A stretch of 16,786 bases of DNA. Source: JBDTZF01 sp040005265. GTDB lineage: Bacteria > Verrucomicrobiota > Verrucomicrobiia > Chthoniobacterales > UBA10450. Positions 13,918 to 16,786 of the stretch are shown here, piece after piece; within the stretch, counting starts at the first letter, position 1, and every line of letters starts with the position of its first letter. The notes under the pieces are model-generated. The model was given only the letters and a program-made list of their open reading frames with translations, did no database searches and was not told where the DNA came from. The stretch is from positions 1-16,786 of the forward strand of contig JBDTZF010000056.1 of the NCBI GenBank assembly GCA_040005265.1. Reading direction: 5' to 3'. The position numbers were made by a program, and so were the translations under genes.

Positions 13918-15153
13918 ATGGCATTTCTAAACGAAAATTATCTCAAGCTTCAGGCCGGTTATCTCTTCCCCGAGATCGCGCGGCGAGTGCAGGATTTTAG
14001 CGAAGCGAATCCGGAGGCGGCCAAAAAACTGATTCGGTGCGGAATCGGCGATGTGACCGAACCGCTGCCGCCGGCAGCCAGGGATGCGATGAAGCGCGCA
14101 GTGGACGAGCTGGGGCATCGCGAAACATTTCGCGGTTATGGCCCGGAACAAGGCTACGAATTTCTAAGATCGACAATCGCGCAGCACGATTATCGCGATC
14201 GCAAGATCGACATCGCCGACGACGAAATTTTCGTATCCGATGGATCGAAATCCGATTGCGGGTTTATTCTCGATATTCTTGGCGACCAGAACGAAATCGC
14301 GATCACCGATCCGGTTTACCCGGTTTACGTCGATACTAATGTCATGGCGGGTCATACCGGTCCGGCCAGAAAAGAAGGCGGTTACGAAGGCCTCGTTTAT
14401 TTGCCGTGCACCAGCGCGAACAATTTCGTTCCCGACCCGCCGGCCGAGCATGTCGATCTTGTTTACCTTTGTTTCCCGAATAATCCGACCGGCGCGGTCG
14501 CTTCGCGTGATCAGCTCGCGCGCTGGGTGGAATACGCGCGCCAGCACGAGGCCATCCTGCTTTTCGACGCCGCGTATGAGTCGTACATTTCGCAGCCGGA
14601 CATTCCGCATTCGATTTTTGAAATTCCCGGTGCGCGCGAGTGTGCGATTGAATTTCGCAGCTTTTCCAAGAATGGCGGATTCACCGGCGTCCGTTGCGGT
14701 TTCACCGTTTTGCCCAAGTCACTGCTGGCCAGTACTGAGAGCGGACGGCGACTGCCGTTGCACGCGCTGTGGCACCGCCGTTGGAGCACGAAGGCCAACA
14801 GCGTCAGTTATCCCGTGCAGCGCGGAGCCGAGGCGATCTATTCGCCTGAGGGCCAGAAGCAGGTGCGCACACTCATCAACCATTACATGGGCAACGCAGA
14901 GCTCTTGCGGTGTGCCGCGGCTGAAGCCGGTCTGGAAGTTTTCGGCGGAGTGAATGCGCCCTACATTTGGGTGAGCACGTCGCCGGGCCTAACCAGCTGG
15001 CAAATGTTTGATCGAATGTTGAATGATCTCAATGTAGTCGTGACGCCGGGCAGCGGTTTCGGAGCCCAAGGCGAAGGCTATTTTCGAATCTCGGCCTTCA
15101 ACAGCCGGTCGAACGCGGCGGAAGTGGCGATGCGCTTGGAAAAACTGCGCTAA
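13918..15153 (+). CDS. dapL: LL-diaminopimelate aminotransferase
   Basis: PLP enzyme that converts tetrahydrodipicolinate directly to LL-diaminopimelate, a one-step route to lysine and peptidoglycan precursors known from plants, Chlamydiae and related bacteria. From ATG 13918 it has 411 residues, the usual length. Seen: the N-terminus NYLKLQAGYLFPEIARRV, ETFRGYGPEQGYEFLR (69-84), SDGSKSD (107-113), FPNNPTG (186-192), FDAAYESYI (216-224) and the PLP lysine K251 in FRSFSKNGGFTGVRCG. The start at 13888 would read through the upstream repeat and adds 10 residues absent from the family. There is no Shine-Dalgarno sequence, because the position it would occupy is the right arm of the inverted repeat. 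Neighbours are not lysine genes. Confidence 0.95.
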   Translation: MAFLNENYLKLQAGYLFPEIARRVQDFSEANPEAAKKLIRCGIGDVTEPLPPAARDAMKRAVDELGHRETFRGYGPEQGYEFLRSTIAQHDYRDRKIDIADDEIFVSDGSKSDCGFILDILGDQNEIAITDPVYPVYVDTNVMAGHTGPARKEGGYEGLVYLPCTSANNFVPDPPAEHVDLVYLCFPNNPTGAVASRDQLARWVEYARQHEAILLFDAAYESYISQPDIPHSIFEIPGARECAIEFRSFSKNGGFTGVRCGFTVLPKSLLASTESGRRLPLHALWHRRWSTKANSVSYPVQRGAEAIYSPEGQKQVRTLINHYMGNAELLRCAAAEAGLEVFGGVNAPYIWVSTSPGLTSWQMFDRMLNDLNVVVTPGSGFGAQGEGYFRISAFNSRSNAAEVAMRLEKLR

Positions 15154-15175
15154 AACGCCCCTCTCCGATATACCC

Positions 15176-15203
15176 TTGTCGTTCCATGCGATATGCGTAG
15201 AAT
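15176..15203 (+). promoter_or_regulatory. Candidate promoter for the sigma-like gene
   Basis: TTGTCG (15176-15181; 4 of 6 to TTGACA), a 16-base spacer and TAGAAT (15198-15203; 5 of 6 to TATAAT). Transcription would begin near 15210, about 20 bases before GTG 15232. AAGGG at 15220-15224 could serve as ribosome binding site, 7 bases from that GTG. The gap 15154-15231 holds nothing else I can name. Confidence 0.45.
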
Positions 15204-15231
15204 GCGCTGAATTTTTATCAAGGGTGCCGGA

Positions 15232-15717
15232 GTGCCGGATCGAAAACAAAATCTTCCACAGCTTTATCGCTTTTGTTTCTTAATGACGGGCGATGCGCGA
15301 AAAGCGCAGGAGGTTTTTCATACCACCTTGCGCGAGGCCGTGGTGCGTTCTTCCGAAGGAGAGGCTCCCAACGATCCCTTCTGGCTGTATCGCAGCGCAC
15401 GCTCCAAATGCCTGGAGGCTGGCGAAATCGGTTTGCAACCCGAGCAGGTCGAACTCGAAGAGAGCGATCTCTCGCCGGCTGCGCCCGAACAGCTCAAGAA
15501 GCTCGATGCCAATCAGCTCGCGATCTGGGTGTCCGCCGCGCCTGAACCGCAGCGAACCGCGCTCGCTCTTTTTTATCTCGGCGAATTCGACCACGAGGAT
15601 ATTTTAAGCGTCGCCGAAATTAAGATCGGCGATCTTTCCCGATTGCTTGGGAATGGGCGCCGGCAATTTCAAGCCTGGCTCAACTCCACGTTTCCTGAGC
15701 AGGAACCGATGATATGA
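15232..15717 (+). CDS. ECF-type sigma-70-like protein (probable)
   Basis: A 161-residue two-domain protein that looks like an extracytoplasmic-function sigma factor, which would direct RNA polymerase to a stress regulon. Seen: a region-2-like segment LYRFCFLMTGDARKAQEVFHTTLREA (11-36) followed by FWLYRSARSKCLE (50-62), and a region-4-like helix-turn-helix PEPQRTALALFYLGEFDHEDILSVAEIKIGDLSRLL (104-139) then GRRQFQAWL. The usual acidic pattern after the Asp-Ala pair in region 2 (AEDLVQETF) is weakened to AQEVFHTTL, so it is a divergent member. The GTG start at 15232 follows AAGGG. Its stop overlaps the next gene by ATGA, the standard arrangement of a sigma with its anti-sigma factor. Confidence 0.65.
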   Translation: MPDRKQNLPQLYRFCFLMTGDARKAQEVFHTTLREAVVRSSEGEAPNDPFWLYRSARSKCLEAGEIGLQPEQVELEESDLSPAAPEQLKKLDANQLAIWVSAAPEPQRTALALFYLGEFDHEDILSVAEIKIGDLSRLLGNGRRQFQAWLNSTFPEQEPMI

Positions 15718-16484
15718 AAGCCGCTCCGTTGTCTCGCCAGCAGCAAGTTCTCTTGAAATGCGCTCCCATCAGTGAGGAACTGATCAACGATCGCTCGATG
15801 CGGGCCGCTGTTTTTCGAGCGAAAGGCACGGACGAATTTGCCAACCAGCAGGGATTCGATCGCGCCTTGGCCGCGCTCGTTCAAACGATTCCGATACCCA
15901 GCGAGGTGCCGGAATGGTTCGAAGGCCTCGCTGCTGCCGCTCCGAAGTGGGGTTGGAAGAAGGCAATACGAAATCCGGCCGTTGGTGCCGTCGGCATTGC
16001 CTTTCTGGTGATTGCGGGGGTGTTCATTTTCCAATTCATCGATCACCTGCGCGATTTTCCTGGAATCGGAAGCGCCAGAAAATTGCTGGCTGCGGCCAGT
16101 TCCACGCGGTCGGTTCTTCTCGAGCCGGTCTCGGCTGACGCGGGAACCTTGGGCGACCTGTTTTTCATGAAGCACCAGTTGCAGCACTACGATGTGCCGC
16201 CTGAGTTTGCCGATTTTCGCGCCATCGGCTGGCGCGTCTTTGACGATGAAGATGGTCGTCGCGTCGCGCAGATCTGGATTGTGGAGAAAAAAATCCAGTT
16301 GTTCTTATTTCCGGCGGAGAAGGATCCCAAGACCGGAGCGGTACGCGAATTTTCCGGCTGGCGTTATGTTGAGCAGGAGGGCTGGGCCGGCGCAGTGAGG
16401 GAACGCAATGGTGTTTGCTTCATGGCTGTGTTGAGAGGCCAGGGAAAGGATCTCGCTCCCTATGTCTCGAAGCCGAAAGAGTAG
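15714..16484 (+). CDS. Single-pass membrane protein, probable anti-sigma partner
   Basis: A 256-residue protein with no family I recognise by sequence. Seen: a soluble, mostly helical N-terminal region (1-85), one membrane segment AVGAVGIAFLVIAGVFIFQF (about 89-108), and a periplasmic domain of about 145 residues containing GWRVFDDEDGRRVAQIWIVE, FSGWRYVEQEGWAGAVRERNG and VCFMAVLRG. The N-terminal region lacks the HxxxCxxC zinc motif of many anti-sigma factors. The inference of an anti-sigma role comes from the ATGA overlap with the sigma-like gene, the size and the topology (N-terminus inside). ATG 15714 is fixed by the overlap. The 58 bp after it, before the tRNA, hold no clear terminator. 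Confidence 0.6.
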   Translation: MKAAPLSRQQQVLLKCAPISEELINDRSMRAAVFRAKGTDEFANQQGFDRALAALVQTIPIPSEVPEWFEGLAAAAPKWGWKKAIRNPAVGAVGIAFLVIAGVFIFQFIDHLRDFPGIGSARKLLAAASSTRSVLLEPVSADAGTLGDLFFMKHQLQHYDVPPEFADFRAIGWRVFDDEDGRRVAQIWIVEKKIQLFLFPAEKDPKTGAVREFSGWRYVEQEGWAGAVRERNGVCFMAVLRGQGKDLAPYVSKPKE

Positions 16485-16542
16485 AGAACCCCGGCGGCAT
16501 TGACACTTCGCAGTAGACAGCGAATTTTCTGGCCGCATAAAC

Positions 16543-16614
16543 GCCAGGGTAGCTCAGCGGTAGAGCAGGGGACTCATAAGCCCTTGGTCGGGAGTTCAAT
16601 TCTCCCCCCTGGCA
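16543..16614 (+). tRNA. tRNA with CAT anticodon (elongator Met, or Ile2)
   Basis: All four arms can be drawn: acceptor GCCAGGG/CCCTGGC (16543-16549, 16607-16613), D stem GCTC/GAGC (16552-16555, 16563-16566), anticodon loop CTCATAA (16573-16579, CAT at 16575-16577), T stem GGGAG/CTCCC (16590-16594, 16602-16606) with loop TTCAATT, and discriminator A16614. No CCA is encoded (TTCG follows). The anticodon stem GGGGA/GCCCT has one G-T pair and an A-G mismatch next to the loop. It is not initiator-like: the first acceptor pair is a normal G-C and the anticodon stem lacks three G-C pairs next to the loop. Elongator tRNA-Met is likely; tRNA-Ile2 read through lysidine cannot be excluded, since the CTCATAA loop and TGGTC variable loop also occur in ileX-type genes. 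Confidence 0.93.
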
Positions 16615-16656
16615 TTCGTAATTGGCGGTTGGACGTTTCCCAGAACCTGTGCTGCC

Positions 16657-16786
16657 GTGATTAACAAAGCGTTTTTCGACAAATTCTTCGCGGGCGGGAA
16701 TTCCTATTGGCTCACGCGTTTTATCATCCTACGGCTGCTCGGATTTATTTACGCGGTCGCCTTTCTGGTCGCCGCCAACCAGCTGG
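16657..16786 (+). CDS. Lipase maturation factor family protein, N-terminal part only
   Basis: Forty-three codons from GTG 16657 to the window edge: after MINKAFFDKFFAGG comes NSYWLTRFIILRLLGFIYAVAFLVAANQL. The YWLTRF-LRLLG-IYxVAFLxxxNQ pattern is how bacterial homologues of LMF1 (DUF1222-type multi-pass membrane proteins) begin. The eukaryotic protein folds lipases in the ER; the bacterial role is not established. A GTG 8 bases upstream (16649) is closed at once by TGA. No clear ribosome binding site is seen. The 3' end is outside the window. Confidence 0.72.
   Translation, partial: MINKAFFDKFFAGGNSYWLTRFIILRLLGFIYAVAFLVAANQL

Overview
The window looks like chromosomal DNA of a Gram-negative, hopanoid-making bacterium. 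A member of the Verrucomicrobiota (or a near relative in the PVC group) is my best guess. The reasons are an LL-diaminopimelate aminotransferase (DapL), an HpnH plus squalene-hopene cyclase pair, a lipase-maturation-factor homologue, weak or absent Shine-Dalgarno sequences at most genes, and several families of short palindromic intergenic repeats. This placement is inference; no rRNA or marker gene is present to prove it.

Layout, left to right. (1) 1-1062, minus: isoaspartyl peptidase/plant-type asparaginase with a probable signal peptide, running off the left edge. (2) 1178-3814, plus: a tightly overlapping mlaE-mlaF-mlaD-type operon for an inner-membrane phospholipid transporter, followed by two tandem perfect hairpins. 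(3) 3975-8429, minus: two tandem paralogous exported M3-family metallopeptidases. Each is bounded by a copy of a roughly 70-82 bp imperfect palindrome, so the order is repeat-M3-repeat-M3-repeat. (4) 8565-9137, plus: MarC-family membrane protein. (5) 9214-9588, minus: small orphan lipoprotein. (6) 9782-13076, plus: hpnH (radical SAM, adenosylhopane synthesis) and shc (squalene-hopene cyclase), 7 bp apart, with a good sigma-70-like promoter almost on top of the hpnH ATG. (7) 13223-13822, plus: Mn-type superoxide dismutase, flanked on both sides by inverted repeats. (8) 13918-15153, plus: dapL, whose start codon lies 3 bp after a near-perfect 25-bp inverted repeat. (9) 15232-16484, plus: an ECF-sigma-like gene overlapping by ATGA a single-pass membrane protein that is probably its anti-sigma partner. 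(10) 16543-16614: a tRNA with anticodon CAT. (11) 16657-end, plus: start of a lipase-maturation-factor-family membrane protein.

Functional themes are cell-envelope lipids (Mla transporter, hopanoids), peptide turnover outside the cytoplasm (asparaginase and two M3 peptidases), lysine/peptidoglycan precursor synthesis (dapL), oxidative defence (SOD), and one candidate envelope-sensing sigma/anti-sigma switch. I see no prophage, transposase, CRISPR array or defence island. The best candidates for something undescribed are the repeat-punctuated M3 duplication, the repeat-embedded dapL leader, the extra segment inside HpnH, and the sigma/membrane-protein pair. No intergenic gap exceeds 200 bp.
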